A stretch of 64,000 nucleotides of DNA from Cladorhizidae sp. MBARI D1340-BT2. Lineage: Eukaryota; Porifera; Demospongiae; Poecilosclerida; Cladorhizidae. Each line of letters opens with the position of its first letter. Within the stretch, counting starts at the first letter, position 1. Made by a program: the position numbers and the translations under genes. The notes below the pieces were generated by a model. That model was not told where the DNA came from and did not search any database. It worked only from the letters and a program-made list of their open reading frames with translations. The stretch spans positions 49,113 to 113,112 of the forward strand of contig JAQNBH010000075.1 of assembly GCA_028752905.1 (NCBI GenBank), given 5' to 3'. Below, one piece after another: positions 11,089 through 19,999 of the stretch.

Positions 11089-11466
11089 TTTAGTCTTGCG
11101 CTTGCTGGCAATCACCTAAACCCCCCTCCCAATGACGGTATATTTAGATTTTTTAAATAAAAAACCCAAGAAAAAGGGAAAATTATATATACTTTTCTAT
11201 TTGAGAGTGGAAAACAAGTAAAAAACCGAAAGAAAGACACAAAGGGTGGGGAACCAAAGGGAGTTGCTGGACTAAGACAAACACACAAGCCAAAACAATT
11301 AATATTGTTCGTAGGTATCAATCTAATAATTCACAGCGAGGTGTTTCTGCCTCTATACATTAATTAGTTCGCTTTGTCAGGGCAGTCGGGATATCAGTCC
11401 TGACACTGTCCATACGAGTACTGAGAGTGGTACTGAGAGTGATGATAGCTTCTACAACATCATTCA
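11089..11466. other. Spacer; Ser-rich open segment at its end
   Basis: Mostly AT-rich non-coding DNA. The last 70 bases (about 11400-11460) read in one plus frame as an acidic Ser/Thr-rich stretch ending IIQWLQKRN. This runs into a six-A run just before the next open frame, so it may be the 5' part of that frame separated by an indel. Confidence 0.3.
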
Positions 11467-12021
11467 GTGGCTACAAAAAAGGAATCGTGTACACTAGATT
11501 ACCGAAATTCTACTATTATAGTTAGACTTTATCACGGTATGTGGTTAGGTCTGAGCAACGACGATGTATGGAAATTAGCATTTGAATGGTTGCGCATATT
11601 TGCACTAATAGAACATCACATCCGTTTAGAAGATATATCATACTCTGAGGTGTACGCACATGGACGTTTAGAACAGATTCGAATACCTGGAATGGGAATA
11701 TTTTTTCATCAGACTGCGTGCTTACCAAGCATGGGAGAATTTTTATACAGATTCAGCATAGAGATGAAACAGTGGTTTAAAACCGCGTTAAGATGTTTAT
11801 CTTTTCAGCCATTTCCTATACGCAAAGAGGTCCTTGAATCTTTGGACGGATTGCACAACCAATTGGATCTATATTCAGCTGTCGGAGACTTGGAGAACCT
11901 CACAGTCAATGAATGGTTGATTTTTAGAGGAAATCGTGGTATGTGTACAGGTTTGGGAAACCTACACATAAAAACATTATATCGGGCCTATCGCTTTGCA
12001 TACAATAGAACAAACTGCTAA
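11467..12021 (+). CDS. Unrecognised 184-aa open frame
   Basis: The open frame has balanced amino-acid composition and an unbroken length unusual for such AT-rich sequence, which suggests real coding history. Visible features are aromatic-rich segments (MWLGLSNDDVWKLAFEWLRI near residues 26-45) and a Leu/Phe-rich middle, but no catalytic or zinc motif I can name. The stop is followed by two overlapping plus frames, consistent with one longer gene broken by frameshifts. The start is uncertain: the listed start is GTG, and an alternative frame upstream meets it at an A6 run. It could derive from a mobile element or a DNA virus-like insertion; no family is claimed. Confidence 0.3.
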   Translation: MATKKESCTLDYRNSTIIVRLYHGMWLGLSNDDVWKLAFEWLRIFALIEHHIRLEDISYSEVYAHGRLEQIRIPGMGIFFHQTACLPSMGEFLYRFSIEMKQWFKTALRCLSFQPFPIRKEVLESLDGLHNQLDLYSAVGDLENLTVNEWLIFRGNRGMCTGLGNLHIKTLYRAYRFAYNRTNC

Positions 12022-12392
12022 TATGGTCGGACATTCTCTAACATCTAAATTAGCGCACCATCTGAACCGATCAGACAAAGAACTCACTGAGCTAGAATCC
12101 GAAGCCGAATTGGAAACCCACCCATTTGTAGACAGTTATCGGTGGCAACATAGAGACATCCGAATCAGTGACATTGGAAGAAATGTGGCAACAATTTGAA
12201 AAAGCTTCTTCTACCGATGCAGAGAAAATACTATTCACACACAAAAAAAAAGAAGAATTGATCAAGGCTTACATACAATTATTGATCGATCTGGGTTTGG
12301 AAAATCGATTCGATTTACCCAAAAAATGGGCATCTCTTCCTTTAGATTCATTGATTCAAGAGACATACAAAATGCGGGAAATCATTAATTAA
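11996..12392 (+). pseudogene. Frameshifted continuation of the 11467 frame
   Basis: Two plus frames (11996-12199 and 12168-12392) overlap the end of the preceding frame and each other by about 30 bp, the pattern left by indels in a single gene. Their composition is charged and helical (LTELESEAELE, then EEMWQQFEKASSTDAEKI and KKKEELIKAYIQLLIDLG). No family is recognised. The segment ends at a clean TAA at 12390-12392. Confidence 0.3.
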
Positions 12393-12483
12393 AAAAATGT
12401 CAAACAAGGAGATGTCTTTCAATATAAAGGTTTGTCGAACATGCCTATTGTCATTTGCTTAAAAGGCGAATGATACAATCAAT

Positions 12484-12852
12484 ATGCGTCTTTTTCCTGA
12501 TACCAAAGATTCTGTAGCAAACATGAGCATCGAGAATTGGATATTCTTAGCACACGACTTGATAGGCATGTTACTCTTCAATGGTAGTGTCATGGTGATG
12601 CAAAATATCGGAATTGGTAATTATCTTGTAAATATGCTGTCAGACATGTTGATCCATACCTCGGGCCATGTTGATAGGATGCGAAGTAACAAAAAAAACA
12701 AGAAGCTTTGTAGATTGAACATCATTTTTGCTCTGGATTGCAGATTAAACAACCTCGAGTCTATTTTATATCTTCTCTATTACTTGGCCAATCAAGTTAA
12801 AGGATATTCATTGATTCAAATTCCATTCCAATCTCTAGAATGTGTGCTTTAA
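12484..12852 (+). CDS. Unrecognised 122-aa open frame
   Basis: A plus-strand frame starts with ATG at 12484, about 90 bp after the previous frame. It contains a mildly hydrophobic middle (NWIFLAHDLIGMLLFNGSVM) and a basic cluster (RSNKKNKKLCR), then a Leu/Tyr-rich tail. Membrane association is possible but not shown. It has the same base composition as 11467-12392 and probably belongs to the same former gene or element. No homologue is recognised. Confidence 0.25.
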   Translation: MRLFPDTKDSVANMSIENWIFLAHDLIGMLLFNGSVMVMQNIGIGNYLVNMLSDMLIHTSGHVDRMRSNKKNKKLCRLNIIFALDCRLNNLESILYLLYYLANQVKGYSLIQIPFQSLECVL

Positions 12853-12990
12853 TTAGATACCAAAAACTAAAAAGTTTTGTTCCACTTTAACTTGGTTGTA
12901 ATGGGACATGTAAACTTTACAAGCACATAACGAGATTGTGCCAAGGGACATACTGTACCATTCCGTATTATGTACCACAACTATACACGG

Positions 12991-13389
12991 TTAAGATTTA
13001 CCTGCCGGACATCGAGGAGCCATGCTATAACTCCTCATAAGAGTAGAGAGCAACTGCTCTTGAGCACATCCGTCACTGTAACCCTTCAATTCTCCGATTA
13101 TAACATCGCGGCCATCAATATCTACGATGCAATCAGCAACCCCTAAGAAAACAACACTTAAGTCAATATATTATAGCAAAGTAGCCAATATCAGTATCAT
13201 ACCACTCAATAACTTGTAGTCCTCCTTCAGCGTAACATTCTCTCTGTTGACTATTGGGTACCCACACCAATCATTTGTCGAGTCGTTAGTCGAGCTCATC
13301 TTGTACAGAAAGTGTTGCTCCTTGTCATTTAATGCAAGAAAGCATGTACAGGAGCAGAATCTTTCCTGCTCCAATACGAAATGTGACAT
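12991..13389 (-). CDS. Two-exon small gene with PD-(D/E)XK nuclease-like core
   Basis: Exon 1 runs 13389-13203, starting at an ATG, and exon 2 runs 13142-12991. A 60-bp GT-AG intron (13202-13143) has donor GTATGAT and acceptor TTTTCTTAG. The joined frame is exactly 113 codons including TAA. Near the junction it reads VADCIVDIDGRDVIIGELKG, a beta-hairpin-like pattern in which Asp is followed by E-L-K, then a Gln some ten residues on. D-x(n)-(D/E)-x-K with a following Gln is the core of PD-(D/E)XK nuclease-fold enzymes. Exon 1 is Cys-rich (CSCTC). A GT donor also overlaps the end of exon 2 (GCAG|GTAAAT), so a third exon is possible. Splicing and phase agreement are seen directly; the nuclease call is inference from one motif. 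Host gene or element-derived is undecided. Confidence 0.5.
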
Positions 13390-13685
13390 GGCATAGGAAA
13401 AGGGGGGAGTTTGAATTTTGAAAAAAAATTATTTTATTACATTTTCCACTTCCTTAAACACCAAGCTATATCACTATAAAATTTCAATGGTCAATATGGT
13501 ACTATCACTGAGATAATCAGGTTTTACTCCCATAATAATTTAAGTTCCGATTTGTGGATTATGGTGTACAGTGTATTTTGTGATGTACACATGGTTCCAA
13601 GTGATGTTTGAAAAATGAAGAAATTGAATTGAACTATGTAGCTATAATCTATAGATACAGACAGAACAGCTTCACTGTAACAAAG
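13390..13685. other. Non-coding spacer
   Basis: AT-rich, with an A9 run near 13424. It shows no coding frame or repeat that I can support. Confidence 0.4.
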
Positions 13686-15780
13686 TCATTCATAGCTAGG
13701 GCATGTTTTTTGGTTGTGTCCAGGCTTACAACAAATGCTACACAAACGTTTCTTTACACCTAAGCGGAGTGTTGCTTCTGTTGGTGGCTCAACCAGTACT
13801 GATGATGTATTGGGATGTGCTGTACCAGTTATGGCTGCATTTTTCTTTTTAGGATTTGCTTGTGATGGCTTGGGATGTGATTGCTTGGCACATGTGATAT
13901 CACGACTAAGATTGGAGTGACAAAGTACACGTATTTTGTCGTATAAGTACCACTGCCTCTCTAAATCCATTCCTTTCGGTGCTACTTCTGATGGCAAGAG
14001 TGTCTTATCAATCACTGATAAATCTTTCAGCAAGATAATTGATTCCTCAGGTTCATTTGAATACTCCCTTACAAACACAACTGTTGAATTTGAAACATCA
14101 ACCCGAAATACATGGTAGCGAAGAATGTTTGGGACACTTTTAAATTCCAAGGAATGAAAAAAAGAAACCCAATCATAAACATGGACAAGAAGTTCACCAG
14201 TGGTTGTGTTTCTAGTAGGCAGAGGTAGATTGTAACCCTCAGAAGATTCATTAACAACACGGCAAATTCCATGCATAGTGTCGATTTTAGATCTGCGGTA
14301 TTTCTTCTTGATTAAGCCAAAATACCTGTCACAACTGAACTTGGTGCGACCAGCAACCATAAAACAAAGAGTGATCGACTTCTGCTTCCCAGTTATCACT
14401 CGCCACAATAAATAGAAGATGAATGCATTGTTCTTATTTTGACCGACAGTTATCACAATGAAGCTTTATCGTGCCATTTCCAATGCCGTAGTTCTCTAAA
14501 AAGTGGTGAACATAACTAATAGTTGCATTTGCTCCTTTGCCAGTTATATCAGGTTCATCAATTAGATAGTTCACCTGCTTCGATTGGCCTTCACTGCAGA
14601 ATCCAAATAATTGGCACTTCCTTGCAGTCAGAAAATATGCAGGACCGGGCTGTTGCTCATTATAGGGGTAATGTAGTTGTTGAGCGTAATCAAAACTGTA
14701 ATGCATTTCACCTTCATAAGGCAACCTTGGGTGTTTCTCGTTGTGTTCTGCCCACTGTTCCGAAGCTGTACTACACTGGGAGCGGTAATTATGTCGTTCC
14801 AAACGTGCATGATTAAGGTGTTGAGCAGTGTTTAACTGCAACTGTTCTCTAACCTCTTCAGATAACGAAAAAGACTTCGAGATATTTTCATTGTTCAACT
14901 GGCAAGTCAAGCATAAATCTGTAGCAGGTATATTAGTAACCACAAATGGACGTAACTCATGCCATACTTGTTCAAATTTTCGGCGTGAAAAAACATTATT
15001 GTTTAAGGTTTCACATGCTTCGGCATACTTTCTGTAAACATACGATTTACTCATGTCAGAGGGAAGAATAACTACATCAGAATCACGATGATTTGGCATT
15101 CTACCTGGCAGTGGTAGTCCATGAATGTCAGAAAAATTATCTATGAAGCCAAGAGCATGCAATGTATCCTCTGGTGGGCATGTATTAGATGGTTGTCGTT
15201 GCCATGACCCCGATTAACCAGTCCAACCGAATCAAAATGCTTCTGAAGTGCTTCCAATCTCTTGTGATTGATGGCATGAATGAATAAGAAAGTGTTCAGA
15301 CATACTCTACAATTATGGGGGGGAAAACGTGGTGTGGCGATGAGTTGAACTTGATGAACGGCAACCATCTACAGGTTGATCTGGATGAGTACAAAGGGAT
15401 TGAAGTTGAGAGAGAATGACAAGGTCCAATTCACGCCTAACTAACTGAAGGCAGTTTAGTCTTGTAGTAGTACACAATTGCTTGCTTATGATACTTGAAC
15501 AAGCAGAGCTTTTAGGGCCAAACTTACAACCACAACTCTTGGAGAAGGTTTCAACCTTTTCAGCTTCATCCAGGTCAGAACTGCTGAATTTAAGCTCTAT
15601 CACTGGAGAGTTGCCATCAGGAACACCGCTGGTTGAATGGACTGCCGCTATCTCAGCCATTGCTGTGCAAACGAACTCAGTTTCGCAAACTACCAACTTA
15701 GCTAAGGTAAGAAAACTAAAACCTACGTACGCTTCAACTTTAGATCGCTGTAACTCGCACAATACTAACTCGAATTTCAC
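13686..15780 (-). pseudogene. Frameshifted DUF7869-like transposase with zinc knuckle
   Basis: Four minus frames together cover one protein of about 690 residues. The first (15780-15313) has a Cys-containing acidic N-terminus, probably starting at the internal MAEIAAVHS. The second (15368-15141) has HNCRVCLNTFLFIHAI. The third (15162-14434) has LPLPGRMP, LPSDMSKSYVYRKY and a Cys pair CLTC. The fourth (14456-13686) has the core QNKN, FMVAGRTKFSCDRYFG and the C-terminal knuckle CSICCKPGHNQKTC. Frames change near a G7 run (15316-15322), near 15190, and by one extra C near 14440, which falls inside the conserved DNCGQNKN motif. The element is therefore dead in at least three places. It is related to the intact ORF at 3956-5983 and the fragment at 8500-8997; all are presumed mobile-element transposases. 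Confidence 0.7.
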
Positions 15781-15865
15781 AAAACAAACTCCATCTTTTA
15801 GCTCAATTTATTCTCTTTTTAATGCCTATCAGTATGATGTAATGCGAGTTAAATTTAACCAGTAA

Positions 15866-16213
15866 AACGGCGATTATGTAATCATGTTACTAAAATTGAC
15901 TACCTCGCGTTAAACAGAGTTTTCTCAAGTTTTAATTTTTTACGAACTCTGCCCTTTTCCAATGCCATGTCACAAATTGAGGAAGACGCCTACTTTTTAT
16001 GTCAGACATAAACCTGCAATGATACATAATTGGAATGAATCAGGGAGTACGCTAGATGGAGAGTGGACATTTTCGCACCAATTTTTTTACACGGAAACAA
16101 TTTTTTCTCCGTAGTTAAGATATTTTTATTGTTTTATAGGCCCATTTTTTATAGGCCCATTTCTTGGTATTCAACATCATTCCTACGTCCCCCTCATTCC
16201 TACGTCCCCCCTT
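15866..16213. other. Spacer left of the LTR element
   Basis: AT-rich DNA with two short duplications, ATAGGCCCATTT (16137-16162) and CATTCCTACGTCCCCC (16180-16210). No gene is seen. Confidence 0.4.
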
Positions 16214-16218
16214 ATTTG

Positions 16219-16387
16219 TAGACAAGCGCGGTGCGCCATTTCATAGCCAGATTGGAGAGGATATATATTGGTAATTACTGGCATGAAATGTGTGCAACAA
16301 GTGAGTGTGTGGTAAGGGTGCGTATAAATAGGTAAGGGATTGTACGTAACAATGTTATATAGTAGTTATGAGAGTCATCATTCTCTA
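16219..16387 (-). repeat. 3' LTR of the gypsy element
   Basis: 169 bp copy of the LTR at 24811-24979. The target duplication ATTTG lies just outside at 16214-16218. Confidence 0.95.
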
Positions 16388-16618
16388 CTTCCCCCCAAGT
16401 CCGTTATCGTGCGGACTGAGGAGGATGACTGGCCATAACGATATATGGGCTTTGGTCCTCTCTTGCTGCGTCTTAGACCGGGTGGTGGCATTGGGGGCTT
16501 TGGTAGGTTGGAAGCGGGCATCTTGGCCAGGTCTGTAGGGGCTGTTTGCACTGGGCGATGTGGTAGGGTGGGTGTTCGGGCCACGGTGGCGTAGGAGCGT
16601 CGGTTGGCAGGGGTAGAC
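16378..16618 (-). pseudogene. C-terminal end of gypsy polyprotein, severed by hAT
   Basis: This minus frame reads through Pro-rich sequence to LRRSKRGPKPIYRYG and a stop inside the LTR start. A basic, Pro-rich tail ending in RRS-x-R-x3-P is the usual end of gypsy Pol polyproteins. It continues the Pro-rich sequence seen at 19901-20300 on the other side of the hAT insertion. The reading frame of the upstream pol ends at 20000, so one or more indels in the C-rich tracts also separate the two parts. Confidence 0.65.
16388..16397 (-). other. Polypurine tract
   Basis: On the minus strand a G6AAG purine tract directly precedes the 3' LTR. This is the expected primer site for plus-strand DNA synthesis in an LTR element. 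Confidence 0.8.
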
Positions 16619-19600
16619 CAGGGGTGGATCCAGGAATTTTAGATTGGGGGGGTTGATGAACTACACGGCCATAGCCACACGGGGGTTTCAATGTTGTCCG
16701 GAAATTCTTTCTTTCCTGAATCATGATCAGATCATTAATCATTTTGCAAGAAAGCACCGTCCTGCATTTCTCTTGGCAATTATATAACAAGACATATATC
16801 ATCACCAATATTATTATAACAAGAAATGTAAAATTGAACATGGTATCCTTTAACCATGCACACTGTACTGTGTAATGAATAAGAATATTTATCAGCTTAA
16901 AAGAACAGCAACTAAAGATAAACAGGAAACTATTTTCAGTCAATAAATAGTGATGCTTGAAAGAGCCTTCTCGGGTGACACTGCACAAAAGCATGGCAGA
17001 TATCATCAACTGACACTCTCACTCCATAGTTCATGGCTATTACAGCAAGATCAGAAAAGTGTTGTTCAGTCAAAGTCGACCTTGTATATGTCTTTATCCT
17101 CCTGAGTAAACTAAATGATCGTTCTGCTTCAGCACTGGTGATAGGCAGAGTGCAAGCAATGACTAGTAAGCAATGAATGTTTGGGAAAGTATCAGAGTCA
17201 CAAGAGCTAAGAGCTAGGAGAAGATTGTTGGGGATGGTAGGCTCATCTTTGTCTCGCTTATGCTCCCACAATGATTGCCATCTTCTTAGTTCACTTTTGA
17301 GAGACAAGGAACATGGAAGATCTTGTTCCCAGTACAGAAGGTCATCTATATGTTGTGATAGTTGAACACTCGGATTGCAGTTGAGCACTGAAGGCACAAG
17401 GCACAAAAGCATATGACTTTGTTTTCCCTCACCTTGAAATCTTTCCTCCAACTGGTTAATGAATGAATCCAGCACTGGTATAGCAATGACTCTCTTGTAA
17501 TGCTCTTTTGCTGATTGACTTGCTTCGATTCCGTTGAATGCTTGTCTTTCTTGGAACACTCTCACTCACACCAATCAGTTCAAGTACCTCACAATACCAC
17601 AAGCTAAAAACAGTGTCAATAGTCTTTCTGAGGGTTTTCAAGCATTCAATCGCTTCAGTAACTTTGTTATAGGCATCATATATATCTTGATCCTGCTTCT
17701 GAAGTTTTGAAGCAAGTATTTTTTACTTCATCAAGAACATTCTTGGTGATTATAAAAACAGCAAGAGTTTGAAAAGAAGAGAGAGCAGCTTTCAGACCTT
17801 GTGCTTTCACTCTTGTCTCAGTATCCCAATTCCAGCTCCCATCTGATGAGCCTAAATTTGGGTAATCAGTAGGACACAAAATGGCACCTAAGAAAGTGAT
17901 AAGTGGCTCATACATTTCACACTTCAAAGCATGTATGTCTCTCCACCCATCTTGTCTTACACATTCCTGGAATCTTTCTTGCTTTTGAAGAAGGCAAGAA
18001 TTCATTGACTGTAAGTTCAAAAAGGTTTTGTCTCTTAGGGCTGTGAGCTAAAAAGAGGTGTGCTTCATTTATAACTAAAATCAAGTTTCGTACTTCCTGA
18101 ACAAGACATGCTCTGGCAATTGAAAGATTAAGGCAGTGTGAGTAGCAGTGTGTATACAGAGCTAGTGGGCTGACCTCCTTGATTTTAGATTGGACTCCTG
18201 CAATGCCGGATGACATCACAGATGCTCCATCATAAGCTTGCCCTCTAATTCTACAGGGATCTAAAGAAACTGAAGGACTAGAAACTGTTTCAAGAATCTT
18301 TCTTGAAATGGATGAAGCATTGGCTCGGTCCAAGTAGACAAAGCTAATCAGGCACTCCTTGATATAAGGATCAGTGGGGGAGGACAGATCAACATACCTG
18401 AAGCACACAGAAAGAATCTCTTGATTAGAATGAGGATCTGTGGCTTCATCAGCAATGATTGTGAAAGGCAAAAAAATTTCTCGGAGCTATTCAGTTATAT
18501 GCTCTCTAATTTTGGATGCATATATGTGAATAACCTCATTTTGAATAGTCTTGCTGGCATACTTCGCGTTCCTTTTAGCTGAGAGAAGGTGTTTGTGTAG
18601 GAGCTTATCTGTCTTAGCCAAAAGCTGAAGTGTGGCTACAAAATTGCCCCTGTTGAGATCTTCATCTGAGAAATCCACTCTGTAGTCAGAGTGGCCTCTG
18701 AATGGTAGTGCTTGCTTTGCCAAAAACTCTACAGCCAAAACTATCTGCTGGAGAACATGCCTGTTCTCTTCAGCTTGTTGGTTGCGCTGTTTCAATAGCC
18801 TTGTATCTATCCTTTCATCTGTTTGGTTAAAATTTCTGAGAAAAAGGTCTACCCTCTCAGCTGCACGGCAATGCATTTGAGTCTGATCATGGCATACAAG
18901 TACACCATCCTTGCCAAGTGCTTTTGAGTATGGTTTCTGGGTATGGGGACAAAACTAACAAACCAGAACGATTGCCAACTCCAGAAACACTGCCTCTACC
19001 TGGCTGCTCTGGAAAAACTATACAATATCTGCAAAGACCACCTGCAAGAACAGTGCTGTATGAAAGCCAAGAAAATTGTACTAACCATCCAAGCTGGAAG
19101 GATACACTCCAGGTTTTTCCTACTTTGGTAACCTGATGTGAATGAAGATGATCAGAAGAAGAAGGTTTGGAATGATGAGAAAGATATTGCTTCTTACGAT
19201 CATCTGGGATATTATTTGCTAATGACCTAAGCTTATCCCAGTTACCTACCTTGAGCAGCTTCAACTATTGTCCCCAAGTCCACCTGTCCACTAGTTGATG
19301 GAACTACACTGAGTGATGTAGTCATCGTATCAATTGTTGCTGAGCATAACTGAGAAACAGTAGTTGGCATTGACAAGGAAGAGCTCGATGTAGTGGTTGT
19401 GACTGTCATTGATGGTGATTGAACAAATAAATCTATATCAGTTGATGCACTAGAGTTACCATCATCAGCAGTCGTTGACACAGGGATATGGGACCCAGAC
19501 TCGATTCTACATTAATTAGAAGGCGATTATAAATATGCAAATCTTAACCCTTATTGTTCATATACTAGCTGTATATTGTATCTTACCTTTTAAAAAAGGT

Positions 19601-19895
19601 TGTCAGCTGGGTGCAATCCCTGGGTGATGGCCTCTTTCTACTTCCAGACATGGCAATATTGATGGCAGATGCAAAATGAACTATATAGCCAGCTATAATC
19701 ATGCACAGCCACATTCCAGGAGTGTAGGTTTACTAGAATTTCATTCATATTTAACAGTTTGTAGTTTAACCAAAGAGTCTATATCTAACAAAGTGTCTAT
19801 ATCTAACAAAGAAACTGGATGTGGAGCTAGTGTTTAGAACGTTATGGGGGGGTTGCAACCCCAGAAACCCCCCCCCCCCCCTGGATCCACCCCTG
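16619..19895 (-). mobile_element. hAT transposon nested in the LTR element
   Basis: The ends are CAGGGGTGGATCCAGG and its inverse CCTGGATCCACCCCTG. TAGAC is repeated outside (16614-16618 and 19896-19900). A 5-bp duplication is shorter than the 8 bp usual for hAT, but some hAT groups are known with shorter duplications. The insertion splits the 3' end of the gypsy pol, so it is younger than the LTR element. It carries one transposase gene on the minus strand, in the same orientation as its host element. Confidence 0.93.
16936..19651 (-). pseudogene. hAT transposase (TTF zinc finger, DUF4371, hAT dimerisation)
   Basis: A first exon of 65 bp (19651-19587, starting MSGSRKRPSPRD) ends at a GTAAGA donor. 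Acceptor TAATGTAG at 19507-19510 joins in phase to a Ser/Thr-rich segment (to about 19242). Then comes a TTF-type zinc-finger region (GLCRYCIVFPEQPGRGS, 18887-19264). The DUF4371/RNase H part follows, with ADEATDPHSNQEILS (18471 on), RGQAYDGASVMSS and CYSHCLNL. The last part has the hAT dimerisation motif PITSAEAERSFSLLRRIKT (about 17110). Breaks are a frame change near 18890-18900, a single TAG at 18487-18489 between otherwise continuous frames, and gaps near 17920 and 17565-17680. The family is that of the THAP12/52-kDa-repressor-like domesticated genes; this copy is a pseudogene. Confidence 0.88.
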
Positions 19896-19900
19896 TAGAC

Positions 19901-19999
19901 AGTTGGGGGGGCTTGTCTTGGGCCGGGGTTGCTTCCTTGGGTGGCTGGGATGGTGGTAGTATCTGGGGGGGAATATGGGGTGGGGGGGTGGTTGGTAAG
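19901..19999 (-). other. Pro-rich, C/G-homopolymer 3' segment of pol
   Basis: This segment lies between the end of the long pol frame and the hAT insertion. It is dominated by runs of C and G (minus-strand Pro codons). These runs are the likely sites of the indels that disconnect the pol C-terminus. Confidence 0.5.
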
